This document shows, piece after piece, positions 42,193-50,802 of a stretch of DNA of 64,000 nt. Positions within the stretch are counted from its first letter, which is position 1. Every line of letters starts with the position of its first letter. The stretch comes from JANQPX01 sp041398025 (GTDB lineage Bacteria > Pseudomonadota > Alphaproteobacteria > Geminicoccales > Geminicoccaceae), in the NCBI GenBank assembly GCA_041398025.1, contig JAWKVM010000001.1:62001-126000 (forward strand). The letters run 5' to 3'. Both the position numbers and the translations under genes were made by a program. The notes below the pieces were generated by a model, which had not been told where the DNA came from, did no database searches, and saw only the letters and a program-made list of their open reading frames with translations.

Positions 42193-44081
42193 TGGAGCAA
42201 GCTGCTCTGGCCGAACGCCAACATCCCGATCTCCACGAGAAATCCCTGCTGCGCTTTCTTACCTGCGGCAGCGTCGACGACGGCAAGAGCACGCTGATCG
42301 GTCGTCTGCTCTACGACGCCAAGCTGCTGCTCGAAGACCAGATGGCGGCGCTCGAAAGCGAGAGCAGGCACCACGGCACCCAGGGCGGCGAGCTCGATCT
42401 CGCCCTCCTGGTCGACGGCCTCCAGGCCGAGCGCGAGCAGGGCATCACCATCGACGTCGCCTATCGCTATTTTTCGACCGCGCGCCGGAAGTTCATCGTC
42501 GCCGACACGCCTGGCCACGAGCAATATACCAGGAACATGGCGACCGGCGCCTCCACCGCCGATCTCGCGATCATCCTGATCGACGCCAGGAAGGGCGTGC
42601 TGCAGCAGACCCGGCGCCACAGCCGCATCGCCGATCTCCTCGGCATCCGCCACATCGTGCTCGCCGTCAACAAGATGGACCTGGTGGACTACAGCCAGGG
42701 GCGTTTCGACGAGATTCTTTCGGACTACAAAACGTTCGTTGCCAGCCAGAACCTGAAGTTCGAAAAGATCACCGCGATCCCGCTCTCGGCCCTCAAGGGC
42801 GACAACGTTCTGGAGCCGAGCGCCGCCATGCCCTGGTATGGCGGGCCGACGCTGCTTGGGCATCTGGAGACGGTGGACATCGAGACCGAGCGTTCCGACG
42901 CCTTCCGCTTCCCGGTGCAGTGGGTGTCCAGGCCCGATCACACCTTCCGCGGCTATGCCGGCACGGTGGCGAGCGGCTGCATCCGTCCGGGCCAGGGGAT
43001 CATCGTCCAGCCCGGCAGCCAGCAGGCCGTGGTCACGCGCATCGTCACCATGGATGGCGATCGGCCAGGGGCCGAGGCCGGGGATGCGGTGACGTTGTGC
43101 CTCGATCGGGAGATCGACATCTCGCGCGGCAATGTCATCGCCGATGCCGAGGAGTCGGTGCAGGTCACCGATCAGTTCGCCGCCCATCTGATCTGGATGG
43201 ACGACACCGCGCCGCTTCTGCCGGAGCGCTCCTACCTGCTGAAGCTCGGCACCAAGACCGTGGGCGCCCAGGTCACCCGCCTGAAATACAAGGAGGACGT
43301 CAATTCAGGCGAGCATCTGGCGGCCGACACCCTGGCGCTCAACGAGATCGGCTTCGTCAATTTCGGTCTGGATCAGCCGATCGCCTACGAACCTTACGAG
43401 AAGAGCCACGCGCTTGGCGCCTTCATCCTGATCGATCGGATTTCCAACCATACGGTCGCCGCCGGCATGATCGCCTTCGGGCTCCGGCGCGCCACCAATC
43501 TCGTCTGGCAGGAGGTCGACGTCGACAAGCAGGCGCGGGCGAAGCAGAACCAGCAGAAGCCCTGCCTCCTCTGGTTCACCGGCTTTTCCGGGGCGGGCAA
43601 GTCGACCGTCGCCAATCTCGTGGAAAAGCGCCTGCACGCCATGGGCCAGCGCACCTATCTCCTGGACGGCGACAATATCAGACACGGCCTGAACAAGGAC
43701 CTCGGCTTCACCGACGCTGACCGGGTCGAGAACATCCGCCGGGTCGCCGAGGTCGGCAAGCTGATGGTGGACGCCGGTCTGATCGTCATGGCGTCCTTCA
43801 TCTCGCCCTTCAGGAGCGACCGCGACCTGGCTAGGGACCTGTTCGAGGAGAGCGAGTTCATCGAGGTCTTCGTCGACGCCTCGATCGAGGCCTGCGAGCG
43901 GCGCGATCCCAAGGGGCTCTACCAGCGCGCCCGCGCCGGCAAGATCCCGAACTTCACCGGCATCTCCTCGCCCTACGAGCCGCCCGAACATCCGGAGATT
44001 CACCTCCGCACCGAGCAGCTTTCTCCGGAAGAAGCCGCCGAACTCGTGGTCGCCGAACTCCAGGCCAAAGGCGCCTTCTGA
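42192..44081 (+). CDS. cysN/cysC: bifunctional sulfate adenylyltransferase subunit 1 / adenylylsulfate kinase
   Basis: A 629-residue fusion. The N-terminal CysN GTPase has GSVDDGKSTLIGRLLYD (about 27-43), DTPGHEQYTRN and AVNKMDLV, followed by EF-Tu-like beta-barrel domains. The C-terminal CysC kinase begins with GFSGAGKSTVANLVEKRLH (about 461) and contains LDGDNIRHGLNKDLGF and RDPKGLYQRARAG. Together with CysD it converts sulfate to APS and then PAPS. Fusion of CysN and CysC is common in alphaproteobacteria (NodQ-like). No PAPS reductase follows. PAPS could also feed sulfation. Confidence 0.96.
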   Translation: MEQAALAERQHPDLHEKSLLRFLTCGSVDDGKSTLIGRLLYDAKLLLEDQMAALESESRHHGTQGGELDLALLVDGLQAEREQGITIDVAYRYFSTARRKFIVADTPGHEQYTRNMATGASTADLAIILIDARKGVLQQTRRHSRIADLLGIRHIVLAVNKMDLVDYSQGRFDEILSDYKTFVASQNLKFEKITAIPLSALKGDNVLEPSAAMPWYGGPTLLGHLETVDIETERSDAFRFPVQWVSRPDHTFRGYAGTVASGCIRPGQGIIVQPGSQQAVVTRIVTMDGDRPGAEAGDAVTLCLDREIDISRGNVIADAEESVQVTDQFAAHLIWMDDTAPLLPERSYLLKLGTKTVGAQVTRLKYKEDVNSGEHLAADTLALNEIGFVNFGLDQPIAYEPYEKSHALGAFILIDRISNHTVAAGMIAFGLRRATNLVWQEVDVDKQARAKQNQQKPCLLWFTGFSGAGKSTVANLVEKRLHAMGQRTYLLDGDNIRHGLNKDLGFTDADRVENIRRVAEVGKLMVDAGLIVMASFISPFRSDRDLARDLFEESEFIEVFVDASIEACERRDPKGLYQRARAGKIPNFTGISSPYEPPEHPEIHLRTEQLSPEEAAELVVAELQAKGAF

Positions 44082-44132
44082 ACCCACCGGGTTCAGGGCT
44101 GACTTGGACCTCGCCTGACGGGTCGGGCGCCG

Positions 44133-44171
44133 GCGCTTCTCGACGGGCTTTGGTCTCCCGTCGAGAGGCGC
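44133..44171 (+). terminator. long hairpin after cysNC, weak terminator
   Basis: Arms 44133-44147 (ending CTCGACGGG) and 44157-44171 pair over about 15 bp with one G-U, closing on a 9-base loop. There is no T-run after it, so it may stabilise or end the cys transcript by another route. It is placed 52 bp past the cysNC stop. Confidence 0.45.
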
Positions 44172-44377
44172 GACCTTCAGGAAGGTTGCGGCAGCGGTGG
44201 CCAGAAGCTTATGCAGGACTGCGGCAGATTGCGCCGGCGCCGATCTTGCGCGTAGAATTCTATGCGTTGTGTGAGCGGGTGGGCATCGAGGCGCAATCGC
44301 CTCGCTGGTCGGACGGGGACTGTCTGTCCCGATGACCGATATCGCTGCGATCCGGATGCCGCTTGCCGCACGGAAAT

Positions 44378-44421
44378 AAAAAAGGGCGTCTGTCGAGGTC
44401 GTCGTTCGAGACCGGACGCCC
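44378..44421 (-). terminator. terminator-like stem upstream of dctP, oriented against it
   Basis: GGGCGTC (44384-44390) pairs with GACGCCC (44415-44421), preceded on the plus strand by AAAAAA (44378-44383). Read on the minus strand it is a stem followed by six T, a rho-independent form. No minus-strand gene lies to its right for many kilobases. It may limit antisense transcription or act as a 5' leader stem of the TRAP mRNA, whose start codon is 20 bp away. Confidence 0.45.
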
Positions 44422-44440
44422 AAACGTCGGAGGAGGCATC

Positions 44441-45418
44441 ATGTTGCGTAGGACATTTGTCATCGCCGCGGCCCTGGCTCTTGCCGCTGCCGGGTTGGCG
44501 CCCACGGCCGCCAAGGCCCAGACCCTCAAGATCTCGGGCGAGAACCCGGCAAGCGGACTCGATCTGCAGATGGCGCAGAAATTCGCCGACATCCTCACCG
44601 AGCAGCTCGGCGACGATTTCTCCTACGAGCTGTTTCATACCCAGGCGCTGGGTGACGAGAACGTCCACCTGCAGATGATCCGCACCGGCCAGATCGACAT
44701 CTACCCCATGGGTTCGGAGGCGGTGTCGCTCGATCCTGCCTGGGCGATCTTCGACATGCCGTTCCTGTTCAAGGACCGGGAGACGGTCGCCCGCCTGCTG
44801 GACGGCGAGATCGGCGAGAAGCTGCGCGCCTCGATGCGCGCGAAGGCGGGGCTGCAGCTTCTGGCGCTGGGCGAGCTCGGCTTTCGCCAGATCACCAACA
44901 ATGTCCGTCCGATCGTCGTGCCGGATGATCTCAAGGGCATCAAGCTTCGGGTGCCCGGCAGCAAGACGCGCATCCTCACCTTCGAGACCTACGGCGCCTC
45001 GCCGGTCACGATGAACGCCGGCGAGATGTATCTCGCCTTGCAGCAGGGCACGATGGACGGCCAGGAAAACCCGCTGTTCGGCATCAAATACCGCTCGCTC
45101 GACGAGGTGCAGAAATATCTGTCGCTCTCCAACCACGTCTACACGCCGGTGACCTTCGTGATGAACGGCGCGCGCTATGACAGCCTGAGCGACGAGCACA
45201 AGGCGGCAGTCAACGCTGCCGCCCTGGAGGCGGCGAAATATATCCGCGAGGTCGGCGCCAAGGCGGATCAGGAGCTGGTCGCCGACATGGCGACCCACAT
45301 GGAGGTCAACGAGATCGATCTCGCCGCGTTCACCGAGGCTTCCAAGCCGGTCTGGGATGCAATCGGCGAGATCGCGGGCAAGGAGCTTTCGGACGAGGTG
45401 ATCGCGGCCGCCCAGTAG
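44441..45418 (+). CDS. dctP: TRAP transporter substrate-binding protein DctP
   Basis: A 325-residue periplasmic binding protein of the DctP/DctB class. The leader runs from MLRRTFVIAAALALAAAGLA to KAQ. The core has LGDENVHLQMIRTGQIDIYP, FDMPFLFKDRETVARLLDG, LKGIKLRVPGSKTRILTFET and MYLALQQGTMDGQENPLFGI; the Arg of LRVPGS normally binds the ligand carboxylate. A good ribosome site (GGAGG) precedes the ATG. It is first of a six-gene operon with both TRAP membrane subunits, so it carries the import substrate of that pathway, most likely an organic acid. Confidence 0.92.
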   Translation: MLRRTFVIAAALALAAAGLAPTAAKAQTLKISGENPASGLDLQMAQKFADILTEQLGDDFSYELFHTQALGDENVHLQMIRTGQIDIYPMGSEAVSLDPAWAIFDMPFLFKDRETVARLLDGEIGEKLRASMRAKAGLQLLALGELGFRQITNNVRPIVVPDDLKGIKLRVPGSKTRILTFETYGASPVTMNAGEMYLALQQGTMDGQENPLFGIKYRSLDEVQKYLSLSNHVYTPVTFVMNGARYDSLSDEHKAAVNAAALEAAKYIREVGAKADQELVADMATHMEVNEIDLAAFTEASKPVWDAIGEIAGKELSDEVIAAAQ

Positions 45419-45491
45419 CCATGATCGCCAGCATCAGCCGAGTCGACTGGCGCTGGAGCCACGGTCGGTCATCGGCACCCGGCATGTGCCG

Positions 45492-46079
45492 ATGACCGCT
45501 CCGCCGGCCGATCGGAGTCCTGCGACGGAGTCGGATCGAGATGACATGGCGGCGGCGCTCGGCCGCGCCGGCCGGGATCAGGAGCTCCATGATCCCGACG
45601 CCGGCAAGTCGGCGGTGGACCGTCTGGTCAACCGCGTGGCGGAAGTCCTGGGCGTCACCACCCTCGGCACCATCGTCCTCCTGGTGTTCCTGAACGCGGT
45701 CGGCCGTTACGTCTTCGCCTCGGCGATCGTCTGGGCGGAGGAGCTGGTGATCGCGCTCATTCCCTGGCTCGCCATGACCGGCGTGTTTCTTTCGGTGCGG
45801 CGGCGCGCGGTGATCCGCATCGACTATTTCCTTGAGCGCCTGCCGCGCCGCCTGCGCGTGCCGGTCTCGGTGTTCGCGAGCGTCTTGTCCGCGGCGGCCT
45901 TCGTCTATCTCGCGCGCTACAGCCTCGATTATCTGACCTTCTTCGGCGGCGATCTCACCACCTATCTGGAGCTGCCGACCGGCTGGTTCACCTCGGCCAT
46001 GGCGATCGGCGCCGCGGCCAGTGCTCTGGCCTTCGCCCTCGACATCTTTCGGACCAGCCGTTCGGGCGGTGCCCGATGA
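45492..46079 (+). CDS. dctQ: TRAP transporter small permease DctQ
   Basis: About 195 residues with a 45-residue cytoplasmic leader followed by four predicted helices. Typical DctQ features are TLGTIVLLVFLNAVGRYVF, WAEELVIALIPWLAMTGVFL and RRRAVIRIDYFLERLP. It supports DctM and docks the loaded binding protein. GTG 45486 is an alternative start two codons earlier. The last four bases overlap the DctM start (ATGA). Confidence 0.88.
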   Translation: MTAPPADRSPATESDRDDMAAALGRAGRDQELHDPDAGKSAVDRLVNRVAEVLGVTTLGTIVLLVFLNAVGRYVFASAIVWAEELVIALIPWLAMTGVFLSVRRRAVIRIDYFLERLPRRLRVPVSVFASVLSAAAFVYLARYSLDYLTFFGGDLTTYLELPTGWFTSAMAIGAAASALAFALDIFRTSRSGGAR

Positions 46080-47353
46080 CCGGGGCGCTGATCTCGATCC
46101 TGCTGCTGCTCGGCCTCCTGGTGCTCGGCGTGCCGATGATCGTCTCGCTGATCACCGCGGTCGCCCTCAACTTCGCGCTGTCCGGGCAATGGCCGCTGCA
46201 GCTTCCGCAGACCATGGTCGCCGGCATGAGCACCTTCACCCTGATCGCGCTGCCGCTGTTCGTGCTCACCGGCACCATCATGAACGCCGGCGGCATCTCG
46301 ACCCGTCTGTTCGAGTTCGCGCGCGCCCTGGTCGGCTGGATGCGCGGCGGGCTCGCCCAGGTCAACGTGCTCACCAGCATGTTCTTCGGCGGCATGATCG
46401 GTTCCTCGACCGCCGATCTCGCCGGCAGCGGCTCGATCCTGATCCCGGCGATGAAGAAGGAGGGCTACCCCGCAGAGGTCGCGGCCGCGGTCAGTGCGTC
46501 CTCCTCGGGCATCGGCCCGCTGATCCCGCCAAGCTCGCCGATGATCCTCTACTCCGCGGTCACCGGCACCTCGCTCGGCGCCCTCTTCCTCGCCGGCCTG
46601 ATCCCGGGGCTGCTGCTCGGCCTGGTGTTCATGCTGCTGGTGGCGGTGCTCGCCTTCCTGTTTCGCTGGAAGCGCCACGGCGCCCTGTCGCTCGCCGACA
46701 TCTGGACCAGCGGCAGGCGCTCGATCCTGGCTTTCGGCCTGCCGGCGATCATCGTCGGCGGCCTGGTGCTGGGGGTGTTCACGCCGAGCGAGGCGGGTGC
46801 CTTCAGCGTGGTTTACGCGATCTTTTTGTCCTGCTTCGTCTACCGCGCCCTTCGCCTGCGCGACCTCTATCGCGTGTTCGTCAACGCCGTGCAGCTCACC
46901 GGCGAGCTACTGTTGATCGTCAGCCTGTCCTTCGCGCTCGGCTCCAGCCTCTCCAGCGCCCACGTGCCGCAGGCGCTCGCCGGCCTCATCGATGCGCTCG
47001 TGGTCACCGACAGCACCTATGTCCGGATGCTGGCGCTCTTTTGCCTCGCGATTGTCGCCGGCATGTTTCTCGATCCACTGATCCCGGTGCTGGTGCCGGT
47101 GATCCTGCCGACGCTGGTCGCGTTCCAGATCGACCTCATCCATTTCGGCGTGCTGATGGTCATGGCCGTGGTGATCGGCCAGCTCACCCCGCCGCTCGCG
47201 ATCGCGCTGATCATCACCAGCCGGATCGCCGGGGTCGACCAGATGCGCATCCTGCGCGCCAACATGCCGTTCTTCGTGATCATCATCCTGTTCTCGCTGT
47301 GCCTGATGGCGATGCCGGGCCTTGCCACCTGGCTGCCGTCGATGATGCGTTGA
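46076..47353 (+). CDS. dctM: TRAP transporter large permease DctM
   Basis: A 425-residue protein with about twelve helices, sodium-coupled transport subunit of a tripartite TRAP system. Characteristic segments include LPLFVLTGTIMNAGGISTRL, GGMIGSSTADLAGSGSILIP, SASSSGIGPLIPPSSPMILY and GQLTPPLAIALIITSRIAGV. It completes a DctPQM set; none of the three TAXI genes in the window is next to such a subunit. The start overlaps dctQ. Confidence 0.93.
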   Translation: MTGALISILLLLGLLVLGVPMIVSLITAVALNFALSGQWPLQLPQTMVAGMSTFTLIALPLFVLTGTIMNAGGISTRLFEFARALVGWMRGGLAQVNVLTSMFFGGMIGSSTADLAGSGSILIPAMKKEGYPAEVAAAVSASSSGIGPLIPPSSPMILYSAVTGTSLGALFLAGLIPGLLLGLVFMLLVAVLAFLFRWKRHGALSLADIWTSGRRSILAFGLPAIIVGGLVLGVFTPSEAGAFSVVYAIFLSCFVYRALRLRDLYRVFVNAVQLTGELLLIVSLSFALGSSLSSAHVPQALAGLIDALVVTDSTYVRMLALFCLAIVAGMFLDPLIPVLVPVILPTLVAFQIDLIHFGVLMVMAVVIGQLTPPLAIALIITSRIAGVDQMRILRANMPFFVIIILFSLCLMAMPGLATWLPSMMR

Positions 47354-47384
47354 ACGCCCGCCCATGCCGGAGAAAGGAGCCTCC

Positions 47385-48197
47385 ATGACGGCCAGCCCAT
47401 CAGGCGGCTACGCGGCGACCGACGGTGCCGCCTATCAGCGCTTCATCGGCCGCTGGACGAGAAGGCTCGCCGATCCGCTGATCGCCTTTGTCTCGCCGCT
47501 GCCCGAAGGCCCTGTGCTCGACATCGGCACGGGCACCGGCAGCGTGGTCGCGGCGGTCCGCGCCTCTGATCCCGAGCGGGCGATCACCGGCATCGACGTC
47601 GCCGACGCCTATCTCGATTTCGCACGCGCTCGGGAGGACTGCGCAGACGCCACGTTTCTCCGCCAGGACGCGGCCGCCCTCGACCTGCCGGACGACCTTT
47701 TCGCCGCGGCGTTCTCCTGCATCGTCATGAACTTCCTGAAGGAGCCGGCGACCGCGCTCGCCGAGATGTGCCGCGTCGTTCGTCCGGGCGGGATCGTCGC
47801 CTCCGCCGTCTGGGATTTTCGCGGCGGCCTCGTCTACCAGCGCCTGCTCTGGGACACCATCGCCACGCTCGACCCGGTCGCGGCCGCCACGCGCGATCGC
47901 ATCTTTTCGGCGCCGCTCGGCCTGCCGGACGGCATGGTCGATCTCTGGCGCGCGGCGGGGCTCGACGACGTCGTGCGCGACTCGCTGACCATCCGCATGG
48001 ATTTTTCCAGCTTCGCCGACTACTGGGAGCCGCTGCTCGGCGGTCAGGGGCCGGTCGGCAGTTATGTCGCCGGGCTCGAGCCCGCGATGCAGACGCGGGT
48101 GCGCGATGCGGTGCGCACCGCCTATCTTTCAGGGGCACCCGATGGCGAGCGATCGCTGACCGCGACCGCCTGGGCCGTGAGAGGCCGGGTGCCGTAA
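47385..48197 (+). CDS. class I SAM-dependent methyltransferase
   Basis: A 270-residue enzyme with the Rossmann-like methyltransferase motifs: VLDIGTGTGSVVAAV (motif I), GIDVADAYLDFAR (acidic loop), QDAAALDLPDDLFAAAF and FLKEPATALAEMCRVVRPGG. It resembles UbiE/ArsM-type small-molecule methyltransferases, with the substrate unknown. ATG 47385 has GGAG about 6 bp upstream. Its place inside a TRAP, isomerase and MmgE/PrpD operon is unusual and suggests the imported compound, or a product of it, is methylated or demethylated. Confidence 0.85.
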   Translation: MTASPSGGYAATDGAAYQRFIGRWTRRLADPLIAFVSPLPEGPVLDIGTGTGSVVAAVRASDPERAITGIDVADAYLDFARAREDCADATFLRQDAAALDLPDDLFAAAFSCIVMNFLKEPATALAEMCRVVRPGGIVASAVWDFRGGLVYQRLLWDTIATLDPVAAATRDRIFSAPLGLPDGMVDLWRAAGLDDVVRDSLTIRMDFSSFADYWEPLLGGQGPVGSYVAGLEPAMQTRVRDAVRTAYLSGAPDGERSLTATAWAVRGRVP

Positions 48198-48226
48198 CGT
48201 CGAGACAGCTTCAGGGAGGAGAGAGC

Positions 48227-49048
48227 ATGTCGCTTTTCGAGCGGATCGGGATCGATCTCGGACGCAAGCTTTCCACCGAGGACGGCATCGCCTGGGCAGC
48301 CGCCAACAATGTCCACCATGTCGACAGCCAGATCGACGTGGCGCCGAACGCGCTCGCGACCATGCTGGAACGCGCACCTGCGATCCGCGCGGCGGCGGAG
48401 CACCACGGCATCAGCCTCGCACTGCACACCCTGTCCGCGGTCAACATCGCCGAGATCTCGCCCTTCATGAGCGAGGCGGTCGATCAGTATCTCAGAACCT
48501 ATATGGACGTCGCGGTCGCCGCCGGTGCGTCCTGGATCGTGGTGCATGCGGGCTATCATTTCACCGACGACTACGAAATCCGGCGAAGCGCCTCGCTGAA
48601 ACGTCTGAAGCGCGCGGCGGACTATGCCGAGAAGGTCGGTGCCACGCTGCTGCTCGAGAACATGAACCGCGAGCCGGACGACGCCGAGGTCAAGTATCTC
48701 GGCACGACCATCGAGGAGTGCCAGTATTATTTCGCGAACCTGCAGTCCGAGCACCTGCGCTGGTCGTTCACCGCCAACCACGCCCATCTCTGGCCGGAAG
48801 GGATCGACGGCTTTCTCGACGCCCTCGACCTCGGGCGCTGCTCCGAGGTCCGGCTCGCCGACTGCCGCGGCCATGTCGAGGAGCATCTGCAGCCGGGCGA
48901 CGGCACGATCGACTTCGGCGCCATGTTCAAGCGGATCGAGGGCATGGGCTTCGAGGGTTACTACACCAACGCCTTCGGCAGCCTCGACGACATGCTGCGC
49001 GGCCGCGAATTTCTGGTCGCAGCGGCTGAAGCCGCCGGTGCGGCTTAG
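48227..49048 (+). CDS. TIM-barrel sugar phosphate isomerase/epimerase family protein
   Basis: A 273-residue xylose-isomerase-like TIM barrel (AP endonuclease 2 superfamily). It shows HHVDSQIDVAPNALATML, ISLALHTLSAVNIAEISPFM, ASWIVVHAGYHFTDDYE, GATLLLENMNREPDDAEV, RWSFTANHAHLWPEGIDGFL and RLADCRGHVEEHLQPGDGTI, a pattern of Glu, His and Asp typical of the metal-dependent members. Start ATG 48227 follows GGGAGGAGAG. It lies between the methyltransferase and MmgE/PrpD genes in a catabolic run. Substrate not determinable; it could act as an isomerase, epimerase or lyase. Confidence 0.86.
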   Translation: MSLFERIGIDLGRKLSTEDGIAWAAANNVHHVDSQIDVAPNALATMLERAPAIRAAAEHHGISLALHTLSAVNIAEISPFMSEAVDQYLRTYMDVAVAAGASWIVVHAGYHFTDDYEIRRSASLKRLKRAADYAEKVGATLLLENMNREPDDAEVKYLGTTIEECQYYFANLQSEHLRWSFTANHAHLWPEGIDGFLDALDLGRCSEVRLADCRGHVEEHLQPGDGTIDFGAMFKRIEGMGFEGYYTNAFGSLDDMLRGREFLVAAAEAAGAA

Positions 49049-49062
49049 GCGCGGTGCCTGAG

Positions 49063-50472
49063 ATGAGCATCACCGAGCAGGCGGCGACATTCGCCTCCGG
49101 CCTCACCTATGACGCCCTGCCCGAGGACGCGCTGCATGTGGCGCGGCGCTGCATGATCGACGGCATCGGCCAGTTCATCGCCGGCGCCTCGTCCCCGCCG
49201 GTGCGCCATGTCGCCGACGACGTCATCGACCAGGGCGGCCGCCCCGACGCCCTGGTGATCGGCCGCAGCGATGTTCGCGTGCCGGCGCCGCTCGCCGCGC
49301 GCGTGCTCGGCACGGCGGGCCATGCGCACGACTGGGACGACACCCAGGCAACCAGGGACCCGCGCCATGTCTACGGCCTCCTGACCCATCCGACCATAGC
49401 CCCCCTGGCGGCGGCGCTGGCGATGGGGCAGCGGCGTGGGACCGGGTCGGGAAAGGCCTTCATGACCGCCTTCCAGGCGGGCTTCGAGGTCGAGTGCAAG
49501 ATCGCCGAATGGATGCTGCCGGAAGTCTACAAGCGCGGCTTCCACGCCAGCGCCGCCGAGGCCACCTTCGCCGCCGCGGTGACCGCGGGCAAGCTGCTGG
49601 CGCTCGATGTCGAGTGCATGCGCACCGCGATCGGCATCGCCGCGAGCAATGCGGCAGCCGGCATCCGCGCCAATGTCGGCACCATGACCAAGCCGCTTCA
49701 TTTCGGCAAGGCGGCGGAAAACGGCGTCATGGCCGCGCTCCTCGCCGCACGCGGCATGGAGGCGGGCAGGGACGCGCTGGATGGCGATTTCGGCTTTCTC
49801 AGCGTGTTCGCGGGCGGCGTGTTCGAGGAGAAGCTCGGCGAAGGCTTCGGCAGCACGCTCTCGATCGTCGATCCCGGCGTTGCGGTGAAGCCCTATCCGA
49901 GCGGGATTCTCTCCCATCAGGCCATGGACGCGATGCTCGCCCTGGTCCAAGAGCACGACATCCAGCCGGATCAGGTCGAGGCCGCAACCTTCCACGCCGG
50001 CAGCAATATCCTTAAGCCGCTCGCCTACCGTCACGCCGACGACCACATGCAGGCGAAGTTCTGCATGCCGGCGCTGCTCGCCATGTGCATCCTGCGCCGG
50101 CGCGCCGGCCATCACGAGTTCGAGGACGACTTCATCCGATCGGCGCCGATGCAGGCGCTGCAGCGCCGGATCTCGGTCAGCCTCGATCCCGAGATCGAGG
50201 CCAAGGGCTTCGACAAGATCCGCTCACGCATCGAGCTCCTCACCATCGACGGCCATCGCCTCGAGATCCGCGCGGACGAGCGCTATCGCGGCAGCCCCGA
50301 CAACCCGATGACCGACGAGGAGATCGAGCGGAAGTTCCTGATCTGCACCGAAGGCGCCCTATCCGCCGGACAGCAGCGATCCCTGCTCGATGCGATCTGG
50401 ACGATCGATGGCGAGACCGAGAATGCCGCCTCGCTGGCCCGGATGATGACGACTCCGCCAGCCTCGGAATGA
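49063..50472 (+). CDS. MmgE/PrpD family protein
   Basis: A 469-residue member of the MmgE/PrpD fold (2-methylcitrate dehydratase, cis-aconitate decarboxylase and relatives). N-terminal all-helical domain with RRCMIDGIGQFIAGASSPPV, AHDWDDTQATRDPRHVYGL, NVGTMTKPLHFGKAAENGVM (Lys/His active-site region), and a C-terminal domain with PYPSGILSHQAMDAML and MQAKFCMPALLAMCI. It probably dehydrates, hydrates or decarboxylates the imported acid. GTG 49054 is an in-frame alternative. Last of the six-gene TRAP operon. No methylcitrate synthase is near, so propionate catabolism is not indicated. Confidence 0.9.
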   Translation: MSITEQAATFASGLTYDALPEDALHVARRCMIDGIGQFIAGASSPPVRHVADDVIDQGGRPDALVIGRSDVRVPAPLAARVLGTAGHAHDWDDTQATRDPRHVYGLLTHPTIAPLAAALAMGQRRGTGSGKAFMTAFQAGFEVECKIAEWMLPEVYKRGFHASAAEATFAAAVTAGKLLALDVECMRTAIGIAASNAAAGIRANVGTMTKPLHFGKAAENGVMAALLAARGMEAGRDALDGDFGFLSVFAGGVFEEKLGEGFGSTLSIVDPGVAVKPYPSGILSHQAMDAMLALVQEHDIQPDQVEAATFHAGSNILKPLAYRHADDHMQAKFCMPALLAMCILRRRAGHHEFEDDFIRSAPMQALQRRISVSLDPEIEAKGFDKIRSRIELLTIDGHRLEIRADERYRGSPDNPMTDEEIERKFLICTEGALSAGQQRSLLDAIWTIDGETENAASLARMMTTPPASE

Positions 50473-50802
50473 CCGGCGATGCATGAGCATGGACGCTCCG
50501 TGCGGCGCACATCCGACCATCACACCTTAGTCGGTGCCGGCTAGCCGATCGCTCACGGACCGCCATCGATGCGCCCGTCTTCTTGGCACCCGGTTCCCCT
50601 GATGTGCTGGAGCGGATCCCGATCAGATGTGATCGGGATGCACGCTCTATCTCTTTGTTTCGACGCATTTCCTGATCGATCAGCTGTTTCCATCTGATCG
50701 GGAAAAGCTCCAGTCATGGCGGAAGCTTCGGCGCCACCGATCACCTGGCAGGCAGGTGGTTACCAGCACCTTGCCAAGTCAACGCCGCCCCGCGTCGGGG
50801 CC
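50473..50802. other. intergenic region with palindrome family B
   Basis: 330 bp between convergent genes (MmgE/PrpD and CHAP). It contains family B copy 2 (50607-50713). No T-run terminator or gene was recognised. Confidence 0.6.
50607..50713. repeat. dispersed palindrome family B, copy 2
   Basis: A 107-bp element with matching ends CTGGAGC (50607-50613) and GCTCCAG (50707-50713), and inner arms around CCCGATCAGATG and CATCTGATCGGG. The middle reads GCACGCTCTATCTC. It aligns with copy 1 at 36630-36734. The more complete terminal symmetry suggests that this copy is the better preserved. Confidence 0.8.

Larger units (their letters stand above)
44082..44440. other. intergenic region with two hairpins
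   Basis: About 360 bp between cysNC and the TRAP operon. It holds a long hairpin near the cysNC end (44133-44171) and a terminator-like stem close to dctP (44378-44421), listed separately. No gene is credible here. Confidence 0.65.

Noticed and set aside
49063..50472. Propionate (methylcitrate) pathway gene prpD
   Set aside because: The fold fits, but no prpB, prpC or acnD is near, and the TRAP, isomerase and methyltransferase neighbours point to another acid.
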